Positions 48,908 to 58,799 of a stretch of DNA of 64,000 nt are shown here, one piece after another. The translations under genes and the position numbers were made by a program. The notes under the pieces were generated by a model. The model ran no database searches. It was not told where the DNA came from and worked only from the letters and a program-made list of their open reading frames with translations. Each line of letters starts with the position of its first letter. Position 1 is the first letter of the stretch. Source of the DNA: Leucosporidium creatinivorum (Eukaryota > Basidiomycota > Microbotryomycetes > Leucosporidiales > Leucosporidiaceae); the NCBI GenBank assembly GCA_001600635.1, contig BCKL01000011.1, positions 63,383 through 127,382 of the forward strand. The letters run 5' to 3'.

Positions 48908-49940
48908 GCAGCAGCCGCAGATGAATGGAATGGGCGGAATGATGGGCGGGATGCCCGGCGCAGGAGGACCAGGAGGACCGATGCGACCACCTCAGCAGCC
49001 TCAGTTCCCTCAAGGCGCAGGACAGCCTGGCCAATTCCCTCCCGGCCAATCACCCTACCACCGCCAACAGCAGCTCGCCGCCATGGCCAACGCCTCGATG
49101 ATGCAGACCGGCGGCGGCGGAATCGACCCTCGCCAGTACCAGCAGCAGATGCTCGCTCAGCAGCAGGCCGCCTACCAAGCGTCGCAAGGAGGACCAGCAG
49201 CAGTGGGAGGAGGAATGATGGGCGGCATGCAGGGCATGGGAGGGCCTCCGAACCCCGGCGGAGTCAATCCGGCCGCTTACAACCAACTCGCTCAATACCA
49301 GGCTGCACAAGCGCAGCAGCAACAACAGCAAGCCCACCTCGCCGCTCAACAGCAGCAACAGCAGCAGCAAGCCGCACTCATGGCCGCTCAGCAGAAAGCT
49401 CGCGCCGCCGCCGCCGCCGCCGCTCGACCGAAGCCCTCCCTCCCTCCTCAAGCCGTCCCCGTCCCTCCACCCAACACCGCCCACGACGAAGACCACAGCC
49501 CGAACGCCGATATCCTCGACGTCCTCACCGCCCGCCAACTCGCCATCCACCGCTTCGCCAAGAACCACGAGCTCTTCACCGCCGTCGTCGACCCGTGGAA
49601 AGTCAACGACGTCCTCGCGGGCAAGAAGCGCCTTCGGGAGATCGAGGATCAAGTCAAGGCGGGACGGAGCGTTACGAGCGGCGGCTTTGCGGGCTTAGGC
49701 AGGACGACCGAGCTGAGCGAGCTCGCCTGTCAGGCGATTCGATTCCCCGAGGGCACGGGAACGAAGGCCGGCCCTGCAGCAGACGCCGAGTTGCCGAAGA
49801 AGCTGAGCCTAGAGGAGCGGAAGAAACGATTGCTCGAGCTGCAGGCTGAGGCGGAGAAGGAAGTCGAGGAACTCAAGAAGCGGTTCGAGGAGCAGACAGC
49901 GTCGTCGAGAAAGAGGCAGAAGGCGGTCGTGCAGGCGTAA
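47918..49940 (+). CDS. SSR4: SWI/SNF and RSC complex subunit Ssr4-like, with long polyglutamine
   Basis: This is a chromatin-remodelling subunit described in fission yeast SWI/SNF and RSC. Exons: 47918-48080 and 48139-49940; total 654 codons including 25 undetermined bases. The N-terminal Ssr4 domain shows MAANDLWLKSGLQVGPFPS, NEQAFHWELIDRPEAGTAFL, PPPSDGLRFLSTNPPEQVS and RRRYHLSRGAASPALSLIYY. Residues from about 195 are low-complexity: two pure CAG runs (29 and 27 repeats) around the gap, then Gly/Met/Pro/Gln-rich sequence and further Gln runs. The C-terminus is conserved in kind: LDVLTARQLAIHRFAKNHEL and VDPWKVNDVLAGKKRLREIE, ending in a coiled coil (RKKRLLELQAEAEKEVEELK). The frame is kept across the gap only because the scaffold uses 25 Ns. 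The family call rests on the N-terminal pattern. Confidence 0.78.
48699..48917 (+). repeat. (CAG)n trinucleotide tract with 25-N assembly gap
   Basis: A pure CAG run spans 48699-48785 (29 units), followed by CCGCAGCAGCCG and 25 Ns at 48799-48823. A second pure run spans 48825-48905 (27 units) and ends with the same CCGCAGCAGCCG. The two halves look like two reads of one tract, so the true length is unknown. Confidence 0.95.
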
Positions 49941-50004
49941 TCTCGAGGTAGTACTTGCACTAGCAGTATCGTGTTGTAACAGCTATCAGCTTTCAGTGGA
50001 CCTG

Positions 50005-51216
50005 CTAGTGCTGTGAGGGTCTGCGCGAGAGGAGGATGATGTCAGCGCTGGTTCGGCGAAGATGGACGGGGGTCGAGCTCACCCAGAGCCGGCTGATGGG
50101 GGTGCTGGGAGCTGCAGCTGCGCTGGTGGTGGCACCCGGGCCCGCTCTATAATCTCCATCTCTCTAGCTTGCTCGACTGCTCTTGACCGTTCGATCTGTC
50201 GAACTCGGCGCCTGCGAGTAAGCGAAAGCAAGGTCAGCTCGGGCCTCGAGGTCGACAAGGCAGGCCCCAAAACTCACGCAATAGCTTCCCGCTTCTGCAG
50301 CCCTCCATCCTTCGCCTCCCGTCTTGCCTTCTCCAGCGCCTGAGCCGCCTCCCTATGCCGCTTGTCGCCGACCATCATCCCATGGCTCTCATCGTTCGTA
50401 TCGCCCATGCTCGGCGTCGCGCTCCAAAGTGTGATGGGAGTGACGACGAGGGTGATGGAGCATAGCGCGAGGAAGACGACCCCATTGGAAGCGAAGAGCC
50501 CTCGCGAGCCGAACCCTGGCGCCGAGCCTCCTCCTGCGCCCGCCGCTCCATCGCCCGCGCCTCCCGCAAAGCCTGGTCGGAAGTGCGGGTTATGTGGGTC
50601 TGCCCAATCCCATGCAGCGCTCGGGTAAGGCCCTCGTCCAGCTCCTCCGCCGAATCCCATCGGTCGGCCCCGAGAGAAGTCGTATCCGGCGTTCGTCGCT
50701 GGTCCGTGCCGCCGATGACCTCCGGCGCCGCCCCATCCTACGCCTGATCGTAGGTAGACTGAGCGTTTTGTAGGGTTCCGGAGGATCTCGTAGGCCAGAT
50801 TGATCTGCTTCAGCTCGGAGGAGCCGTCGCCTGAGCTGGAGGTTGACGAGTCGGCTCGTTCTTTCCCTTTGCGCAGGTCGGGGTGGTAGAGTCGACATAG
50901 TTCGTCTATTCGAGAGGAGAAGGGATCAGTTCGGAGGCCTGGGGTGGAAGCAGTCGGCTCAAGAAGCGTCGGAGAGCTCACAATATCGCTCTTTGACCAT
51001 CTTCGCTGACCAGTTAGCGTCAGGTGGCAGATGAAAGATGTCTAATGGTGAGGGATTGGCCTTGGTAGGAAAGGCGAGCGGGTTGGCCTCGGCGAAGGAG
51101 CGACGAGTCGTGCTGAAGGATGCGGTCGCTATGCTGAGGATCGCTGAGGACGAGGGCAGACGTGGGACACGCGAGAGCCGTGGTATCGGTGTACTGAGGT
51201 ACAAAAGACCCGCCAT
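50005..51216 (-). CDS. Mitochondrial-type J-domain protein
   Basis: This is a J-domain cochaperone of unknown client. Exons: 50982-51216, 50278-50905, 50083-50211, 50005-50020; total 335 codons plus stop. The N-terminus MAGLLYLSTPIPRLSRVPRL and after is rich in Arg, Ser and Ala without acids, consistent with mitochondrial targeting. The J domain reads NPSPLDIFHLPPDANWSAKM, VKERYYELCRLYHPDLRKG with the HPD motif, then LKQINLAYEILRNPTKRSVY. A Gly/Ala/Pro-rich middle leads to one membrane segment, GVVFLALCSITLVVTPITLW, then a charged helix (EAAQALEKARREAKDGG). A J domain plus one membrane span is typical of organelle-membrane cochaperones. Its stop codon lies 64 bp from the SSR4 stop, a very tight convergent pair. 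Confidence 0.78.
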
Positions 51217-51549
51217 GCTGCCGAGAGACGTGAGAGCCGAAAGTGAACGATATCGAGGAAGGCAAGGAAGGCGTCGGCCTGTGACGGGGAGAGAGCAAGA
51301 CGGCAACAGACAGTTGATAATGACCTACAGCGCTCGTTCGGGCTTCTGCTGAGATTTCGAGTGGAATTGGACGTCAAGTTGGCGTCTCGCCTCGGTAACG
51401 GAGCCGACTACCCCTTCCTCGGCGCCGAGACGCGTTTCTCGCACTTTGCGGCTCTCTAGGACGAAACAGAGGCAACGCGAACCGTCGAGAGCGAATGCTG
51501 ATGCTACAGGCACTGCTGTTGCAAGTCTATACGAAGGGGTAACAATCGC
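51217..51549. other. Spacer between ZPR1 stop and J-protein start
   Basis: These 333 bp hold the J-protein promoter and the ZPR1 3' flank. An upstream in-frame ATG for the J protein exists at 51306. No other feature is seen. Confidence 0.4.
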
Positions 51550-53428
51550 CTAAGCACTTGCCTCGACCTTCTCCTCGGTGGCCACAGTTGCCGACTCTCC
51601 CTCATCAACATGTACGTGACCGTAGTCCTCCGTCTTCATATCGTTCAATCCGAGCTCCTCGTTCTGGTCATGTGTCCGCTCGTAGATCTCCTCCGAGAGG
51701 CAAGGGTCGACGTCGGGGGCGTAGATGTTTTGGATGTACGAGTTGGACAGGGGGTCGTCGAGGATGACGGTGAAGGGCATGCGAGCATTCATGACCTGTG
51801 AGGAGCCAGAAGGGAGGGAGAAGGAGGCAACAGTCAGCGAATCATTTGCCGAAGATGGGCGCTCGGCGATGGCTGGCAGCGAGAGCCGCGCCGGGCACGC
51901 AGGCAACCCTTGACCGGTCCGCCGCTCCGAACGGATCTGAAAGCGCGAGACTCCAACTCACCAGCTTGAGCTGAGCCAGAAACTTGGCCATCTCGTCCGT
52001 AGCGCCCTCGACAGCAGCATCTCCGTTGGCGAACACCTTCTCGTCAAGCTCCTCGTAGACCTGATTCAGCAGTCCCTCGAGGGTAGTAAAACGTCCTCCG
52101 AGGGTTCCGGGGTTGAGCTCGAGGTCGATTTCGGGGATGCTCATGCCGGCGGTATCGCTCTGCGAAACGGAGGGGAGGTCAGCCAAAGTAGAGGAAAGGA
52201 CGAGGTGATGCAAAGCGTACCTTGAGAATATCTCGGCTCAGATCTTCCGAGTCCTCGACCTTGAGCGTAATCCGACGACCCTTCTCGGAAGTGGCTCCTC
52301 CCGACTTGACCTCGTTGTCTCGGTAGCCACAGTCGTGGCAGTTGGACGACATGAGAATGATGTCCTGTGGATTGAGTCAGCGCTGGTTATGAGAGAGTGT
52401 CAGTGAGCAACTCACCTTGAAATGAGGGATGTTGACGGTCTTCATCAGAGTCTCGAGCTCCGAACCGCACAGAGAGCAGACACCAGGGAAGCTGAGGACC
52501 TCCTCGGGGTAGTGGCTAGTCTCGACATCGTTGGTGTGTGCGAGTCCGAGCGCCTCATTCTGTCCCTTGTCGCGAGCATACTCCCTCTTCGCCCACTTGG
52601 GATCGGTCAATCCTCCCTCGGTCTCGATGAAGCTGTTGCCTGAAGGGTCGTCCAGCTTGATGGTGAACACAGGCATCTTGCGCTCCTCGCCCGAGGACGA
52701 TCCCTCGCCCTTGCCGCCATCCGTGAGCAGCGAGAGCTTGTCGACTACCTCCTGGATCTTCTCGTAGACGTCGGGGTGCTGGATCTTGCGCAGAGGCTGA
52801 TCGTGGCTGAGGTCGCGAATGGTGTCGGAGATGACTCCCTCGACAGTGGTGAACTGGCCGCGTCCAGCGGGGATCTGGAGCGAGTACTCGGGGATGGAGA
52901 TGATGCAGTGCTCCGACTTGACGAGCTGGCGGTCGAGGTCCTTGCGGTCGGTTATCTTGACGGTGTAGACGGATCCGTGCGATTGGATCTCGCCGGCCGC
53001 TTGGATGTCGTTGTTCTTGTAGCCTGTCAAAGCGGATGACGGAACCCGGGGTCAGCTCCGCTGCGAAGGAATCGTCTCGAAGGCAGGCTAGCGCCACTCA
53101 CCGCAGTGCTCGCAAGCAAAGGAAACGACGATGACCTCCTTGAAGTAAGGGATGACGGTGAGGAGCATGCGAGTGACTCCCTACAGGCGTCGAAAGACAG
53201 TCAGCAAGCGACAAAAAAGATGCGGCGAGCCGAGGCGACGCACCTGCTCGTGGCACTCCATGCAAAGCGAGTCAATCACATCGACTAGTGACGTGCAGCA
53301 CTGCAAAGTCAGCTTGGGTGTACTGGCGAGAGATGAGAGCGCGAGGGCGTACCAGGGAGGTCTCCAGCGCCGACAGCCTCTCCGATGGGGCGCCAGCTCT
53401 CCTTCTGATCAGCGAGGTCGGTGCTCAT
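51550..53428 (-). CDS. ZPR1: Zinc finger protein Zpr1 (eEF1A assembly chaperone)
   Basis: Zpr1 binds eEF1A and helps it fold; it is essential in yeast. Exons: 53353-53428, 53244-53284, 53102-53180, 52416-53023, 52221-52364, 51962-52159, 51550-51795; total 463 codons plus stop. The two-fold repeat of zinc finger plus Zpr1 domain is present. Finger 1 is [20 protein letters not shown] and [12 protein letters not shown]; finger 2 is [20 protein letters not shown] then [15 protein letters not shown]. Each is followed by the beta-rich domain with [14 protein letters not shown] or [15 protein letters not shown], and an [13 protein letters not shown] or [12 protein letters not shown] strand. The exon 2 acceptor must be CACTAG just before TCGATG, because the earlier CAG puts a stop in frame. 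An acidic tail ends EEKVEASA. Confidence 0.95.
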
Positions 53429-53673
53429 CTTGGTTGGTGTTGGTACTAGGGTGATTTGTGACTGTGGTAAAGCGAAAGCCGAGGTGTAGTGAGTCGACTG
53501 ATGTAGCGAGCGATTTGGCGGAGGGAGAGCCGCGATTCGAGCAGCGCTCCTTGGCCTTGTCCAAATCGTCTCGACTTCAACGCTCGCTCGAACCGGCTCA
53601 GCAAGGACTTCTACAGACCTACAGATCTGCCTGGACTCTCCTGCTTGACCTCCGTTGCCCGGGAACCGTCGCC
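53429..53673. promoter_or_regulatory. Divergent promoter region, ZPR1 / EMC7
   Basis: The 245 bp between the two start codons should hold both promoters. Nothing specific is recognised. Confidence 0.4.
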
Positions 53674-54583
53674 ATGCTCATTACGTGCGCTCAGCCCTCC
53701 TCCGCATTTCGGCATGAGCCTCGCTGACCTTTGCGGGCCTACAGATCAAAATCACTCTTACTGCTGAGTGCGCTGCTGCTCGGAGGAGCTCAGGCAGCCA
53801 TCGTGCAAGGCTCCCTGCAGCTCAACTCGACTCTGGAGATTGATGCCGTCGCTGAGCTCACCTCGGCCAACGTGAGCCGGTACAGAACAGCTCTCGAGGT
53901 GCTGTAGCTCACCTTAAAACTCCCACAGACCATCACGAAGCAGCCCATCACCAACAAGGCGACCTTCCGCTTCGAGGACGTTGGGCCGGGCGAGTACGTG
54001 CTGAACGTGCTGAGTAGGAAGCAGACGTTCCAGGTTCGTTCGAGTTGATCCCAGTAGTCGACTCAACCAACTCACGCTCGCCCGACTTTCACAGACCTAC
54101 GCCATCAACGTCGCGCCGCTCTCGGAGGAGGTGACCGCCTCGCTGTACGCTTACGGCGTCGGTGCGATCCCCGGTACAAATCTCAAGCACCCAATCTGTA
54201 CGTCTATAGCTCATCCGAGGCCTCGTCAACGCTGACACTTCGCCTCCTCAGCCATCCCTTCGCTCGGTCCCATCGCCTACTTCGAGCCTGCACCTTCCTT
54301 CAACATCATTGCGATGGCCAAGGGCAATCCTATGATCCTCATGATGGCACTCGCCGCGCTCTCCATGTTTGGCCTGCCGAAACTCCTGTCCATGATCGAC
54401 CCGGAAATTGCTGCCGAGGTGCAGCAGAACCAAGCCGAGATGCACGCCAAGCTGGCGTCGTTCGGCAGCATGGACGTCTCGGGCGGGCTGTCGAAGGCGC
54501 TCGCTGGGAGTGACGGAGGGCCGACACCACCGGTAGCGGTGCAGGCGGCGGGCGAGGGCAAGTCGAAGAAGAAGCGGAAGTAG
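53674..54583 (+). CDS. EMC7: ER membrane complex subunit 7
   Basis: EMC7 is a lumenal-facing subunit of the ER membrane insertase complex. Exons: 53674-53684, 53745-53871, 53929-54033, 54095-54197, 54252-54583; total 225 codons plus stop. A signal peptide is evident, MLITSKSLLLLSALLLGGAQ, followed by AIVQGSLQLNSTL (start of the beta-sandwich), ATFRFEDVGPGEYVLNVLSR and YAINVAPLSEEVTASLYAYG. The conserved distal motif is present: LGPIAYFEPAPSFNIIAMAK, then NPMILMMALAALSMFGLPKL, a membrane segment, and SMIDPEIAAEVQQNQAEMHA. The tail ends in basic GKSKKKRK. The first coding exon is 11 nt, so the signal peptide is assembled by splicing. It is convergent with an F-box-like gene (117 bp between stops). 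Confidence 0.9.
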
Positions 54584-54700
54584 TAGCTGCTGCTATTGAA
54601 GCCGAGGGCCGGGAGCGCACAGTAAAGCCGAAGCGAGCGTTCCAAGCTTCGTCACACTACACAATCAAGCTACGTAGTATCTCTGAGCGTCTGAGGCGTC

Positions 54701-56195
54701 TCACGTCCTCGGGTTGTCTTGTACGCTGCAGACCGAACGTCAGCGCTCAGCTCTACCTTCGGCGATCCCAAGCGCTCGGAAACTTACTCGAGATCCGCCG
54801 AGTACAGCTCGCCATGGAACCCTATCGCGCCCCTCGTATACTGCACCGAGTGGTGGGACCATTTTTGGTCTCGAATCTGACGGAAGACGATTCTTTGTAT
54901 CGCCGAGCGCGCCGCGCTGTCGAAGAGCGGCTGCAATGCAGAGCTGTCCTCGATGGCTTGGAGGTCGGGGAGTGTATTGAGAGAGGGAAGGAGGAGCTCG
55001 TTGAGTATGTCGAGGTGGTTCACGTCGGGGAAGCAGGCGAGGATAGCGGTGAAGGGAAGGGCGGCGTTGGTGGGCTGCAGGCCGATGAAGTGGTCAATAA
55101 GCCAGCTCGGTATGCTACACAGTAACAGAATCGCACCTCTCCCGTCCTAATCCCCCACTGCTTATAGCTCAGCGTAAGCTGGCGCACCGTTGCTAGCCTC
55201 AAACGACTCCAAGGCTGCTCGGGCGGGTCGAAGATCTCCCTCGTCTGGCTCAGAAGGATGTGACGGAGGGAAGGAAGTCGTCCAAGGCATCTTATGAGCT
55301 CTATAGCGGTGCTTGGCGCGTCGAAGAGGTCGTCGAAGTCGAATCTGAGAGTATGAAGGCGGGGGTGCTCGAAGGCGGGCTGTCGAATCGCCGAAGCAGG
55401 TCAGTCACGGTTCGCTCGGCGTCAGCGCGATCCAAGTGCATCGACTCACCTGGCTACGGAGATCTCGGATCACTGCAGCGCATAGGAAGCTGCCTGTAGG
55501 GGAGCGAGTATCCTCCTGCTCCGCGAGCAAGCGCAACTCCTCCATCGTGAGCCCCGGCTCATGCCCCAGTCCCACCACCTGTTTACTCCATAGACACAGG
55601 GGTCCTTCGAAGAACCGCAGAGGCGGTAGCTGATGCGCAATGTCTACATAGACGTCGTTCGAACCCGTCTCGAGTACCGTCCAGCTTCGAAGGGAGGGTA
55701 GAGCTGCACCGAGGCAGAAGGCTTGGTCCTGAAGGCGTACAGACCGTCGAGCTTCAAGTCCTCGAGAAGCTTGAGGCAAGGGAGGGCGTCAGTCATGACC
55801 TTGGGCACCTGGCAATCGATCCCTTCGTGGCCGGTGAAGGAGAGAGAGATGAGGTTGCCGAGGACGGGTAGGATCAAGGTCGACATCCGGCTGAGCGACG
55901 GGTCCAACCCCCACTCGAGCTCTTGGACGAGTGCATGAACGGTTGGGGTGCCGTAGAGGTGGGCAAGTCCCGACTCCTCGTAGTCCTCGTTCGACGAGAC
56001 GAAGCGCCGCCAAGCGAGAGGCCTGCAGATGCCTGCGAGGGTGCGATTGACCAGGGAGAGGCGACACAGTGTCTTCTGAGCCGCAAGCTGGAGCTTCTCC
56101 GGCCTTTGATCTGTAGTGTCGGCGGCGATGAGATGAGCGATTCGGAGAAGGAGCTCGTTGGGGAGGCGGGGGCTTGAAGGTTGAAGGCTGCTCAT
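54701..56195 (-). CDS. F-box/LRR-like protein
   Basis: This is a probable SCF adaptor. Exons: 55745-56195, 55450-55703, 55137-55379, 54788-55074, 54701-54725; total 419 codons plus stop. An F-box-like start reads SPRLPNELLLRIAHLIAADT, then LCRLSLVNRTLAGICRPLAW. Leu-rich segments follow: SRMSTLILPVLGNLISLSF, ALPCLKLLEDLKLDALPSLR, LIRCLGRLPSLRHILLSQ, FTAILACFPDVNHLDILNEL. Intron 55704-55744 is only 41 nt (GTCTGT donor), shorter than usual, but it is the solution that keeps the frame. The last intron (54726-54787) has a consensus GTAAGT donor; skipping it would end the protein at TAA 54784-54786, only one codon into the intron. The substrate cannot be inferred. Confidence 0.75.
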
Positions 56196-56791
56196 CTGTG
56201 TAGTGAGATGAAATGTCAGCAACAGCTTCGAGTGCTATATACTGCCCGAATCCTGCAACTTCTACGCGAGCCACCGCCCGCCCTCGTCCCCCATTCGGCC
56301 CGCCCTTGACACGCTTACGATCCAGCCACCCTAGGAGCACTAGCGAAGTCGTCTACTCACGCTCAAATCCTTTTCTCTCTCTTCTCGTTCAATGACCAGC
56401 AGCGGCGACGAGCAAAGTACGGCGAGGGAGAGGGCGAGGGAGAGGCTAAAGTCGGAGCTGAGGAGACGAGAGCTGCAGAGTGGGAGTCAGATGAGATACG
56501 CCATAGCTATAGCTCAGCAGCCACACACCTTGCTGTAGTCAACTGAGTGCGTTAAGCGAGCCGAGCAGAACGAGCGGGATGCAAGAGGACAAGGAGCGAG
56601 CGGTCTTCCCCTTCTCCCTCATCTTTCGTCTCGCTTTCACTCTTCGCTTGCGCCTCCCCCCAATCGCTGTAGGAGAGCAGGAGCCATCCAGAAACCAGCT
56701 CCAACGACAAGCAACCCTCTCAGCAAATTCTGCACCTCTCTCGAGCCCTCCGCCAACGTCCGTCCTCTCGCCGCGTCGCAAAGCTCGAGTT
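56196..56791. promoter_or_regulatory. Divergent region between two F-box-like genes
   Basis: The 596 bp separate the two start codons. The plus frame of the right-hand gene is open from an ATG at 56579, 71 codons upstream of the chosen start, with a hydrophobic/basic stretch, but I see no conservation to support it. Confidence 0.4.
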
Positions 56792-58215
56792 ATGGAGAGT
56801 GTAGACGAGCAGAGCAGGTGAGTAGGGATACTAGAGCAGCGTAAGAGTGTACTCAAGCTGATCTCACTGCCCCAACACAGCCCCAGGATCCCCTCTCTCC
56901 CCACCGAGATCCTCGCGCACATCGCCTCCTTCCTCGCGCCCTCATTCACTCGAGGCTGGCCTCCCGGTCGGGACAACTACCGTGGGTATCAGTATAAGCA
57001 CTGGAGAGCGCAGCACACGATCATTACCTGCCTCCAACTGGCCGACCGCCGTTTCGCTGCCGTTTGTCGACCGCTTGTTTGGCGCTCGGTGTGCTTTTCC
57101 GCCGACGACCCTGAGGAGAACGGCCCGGTCACCCTCTTCGAGCTGAAGAACGTTCATGCGCTGGTATTTGAGCTGCGCTGGGAAATTGGGGAGACGGGGT
57201 ACAGCGACATGTCGCCCATTTTCCATCCCTGCCTCACCAATCTCACCTTGCTCGCTCTTCTCCAAGATGACGACGGGTTCAACTACCCTCGCTGCATCTC
57301 CAAAGCCTTATCAAAGGGTATCGCGCCCCTCAAGAGCCTGCGAGAGCTCCAGCTCGACGACTACAACAACTTTGAGGACGGGACGTTCGATCTCGGCGCC
57401 GAGCTACCAAACCTTTACCGCCTCACCTCGGGCAGCTGGTTGCACCACGAAGACGCAAAAAGGAAGCCATCAGGTATCACAGACCTCCACTACATTGAGG
57501 AGTGCGATTGGTACGAGGAGAGCCCCGACGAGCCCACTCTCCTTGCGTACCTCGCGTCGGTGAAGCATCTCACGCTCGACTGCTACTTGGGACATCCTTC
57601 GAGGAGTTCTGAGCCCCCTACTCTGAGGTCGAGGACTCGTTCTGCACTCACTTCAGAGCACATACTCGCCGAATACTCGGAAGAGGTGAGAGGGGCCTGA
57701 ACGCCGAGTGTGGTATCCCGGCGTTGACGTGTCCCGTTCCACAGAAGCGAGCTACCTTCCCACTCGAGTCTCTCACCGTCACCAAGATCGTTCCTTTCAA
57801 ATCGGAGGAGTTGGTCAAGCTGTTGGAGACACTCGCCCCCTGCGCCGCCCTTCGCTCCCTCGCGTTGATCGACTGCTCTTCCATCAAGTCGGGAGACAAG
57901 GCGCCATGGCGCTCGCTCCAGATGCCTCAGATGAAGAGCTTGAAGATCACGATGCAGCACCGTCCGGTAAGTATTTCATTGTGGTATGAATCGACCAACA
58001 CGGTCCGCTGACCCTCTCTAATTGCTCACCATCTGCAGTCGAAGCCGCTACCTCTGCAAGCCCTCCTTAGCGCCTTTCCCAATCTTACCGACCTCGACAT
58101 CTCGGACGTGCTCAAACCGAAAGTCACCCTCTTCGCCTCACTCGACAAGCTTGCCGGCGTCCCCGCCGAGGTCCTCATGCTCCTCAAGTTTGCGCGAGAG
58201 CAGACCTCGATCTAA
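56792..58215 (+). CDS. F-box-like protein, possibly truncated at its C-terminus
   Basis: This is a probable F-box adaptor. Exons: 56792-56817, 56881-57685, 57745-57966, 58039-58215; total 409 codons plus stop. After a short first exon the F-box reads RIPSLPTEILAHIASFLAPS, then TCLQLADRRFAAVCRPLVWR. Leu-rich repeat-like segments follow: FHPCLTNLTLLALLQDDDG, LKSLRELQLDDYNN, LASVKHLTLDCYL, LETLAPCAALRSLALIDCSS, LLSAFPNLTDLDISDV. The frame stops at TAA 58213-58215 after KFAREQTSI, yet the same frame continues with coding-like sequence (RLVIRFPRKKEILRCWRVGE) for 38 codons, followed by what looks like an intron and a further exon. It may therefore be cut short by one nonsense codon. It is divergent from and similar in layout to the preceding F-box gene. 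Confidence 0.75.
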
Positions 58216-58799
58216 CGCCTCGTCATCCGTTTCCCGAGGAAGAAAGAGATTCTACGCTGCTGGCGAGTCGGAGAAGGTGAGGCCGAGAAGGGAAGCTATG
58301 GCTTTGCGCGCGAGTTGTGGAGGGACTGGTGATCGCCGAGTGAGTTCGCTGAGCTTCCATCACTCGGGCGTAAAGCTGACCACGACCCTCTTCGCAGACG
58401 GAGATCTGGAACGATACGCTGGAGGGTCGGACAAGTGCGATACAGCTTTGCTTCTTGAGGCCTTGAAGAGAGCTTGCGAAAGGGCGAGCGCGATCGCCGA
58501 GCTTCTTTCTCATCAGTACTAGAGAGCTACAGCTCGCTGTCAAAGCTCTTTCGGATTTTCTAGCTCTTCTCGCACCTGCTTCAATGCCCTTCCACCGCCT
58601 CTCCCGAAAGTCACTCATCGTCCGAGTCGGCGCGTCCGAGCGCCCAGGCTTTCCCTCCGCTCCACACTTGCTCGCCTTCATCTCGACTCGCTAAAGCTCT
58701 CGAGTGAGGTGAAAAGGCTCCTGCTACTCCGCTTGAAGTCCTACTTACGACTCTCACTCTACCAGCAGCTCCGCGTCGCCTGCTCGAACGTCAACAGCC
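58216..58799. other. Spacer with possible former 3' exons, upstream of MRE11
   Basis: The first 115 bp read on in the frame of the preceding F-box gene. Then GTGAGT (58339-58344), a GCTGAC site (58375-58380) and CAG at 58397-58399 mark an intron-like unit before CGGAGATCTGG sequence. The remainder (about 58520-58799) should hold the MRE11 promoter and leader. Confidence 0.45.

Noticed and set aside
48360-49049. Minus-strand polyleucine or polyalanine proteins
   Set aside because: They are the complement of the CAG tract in SSR4 in other frames, not genes.
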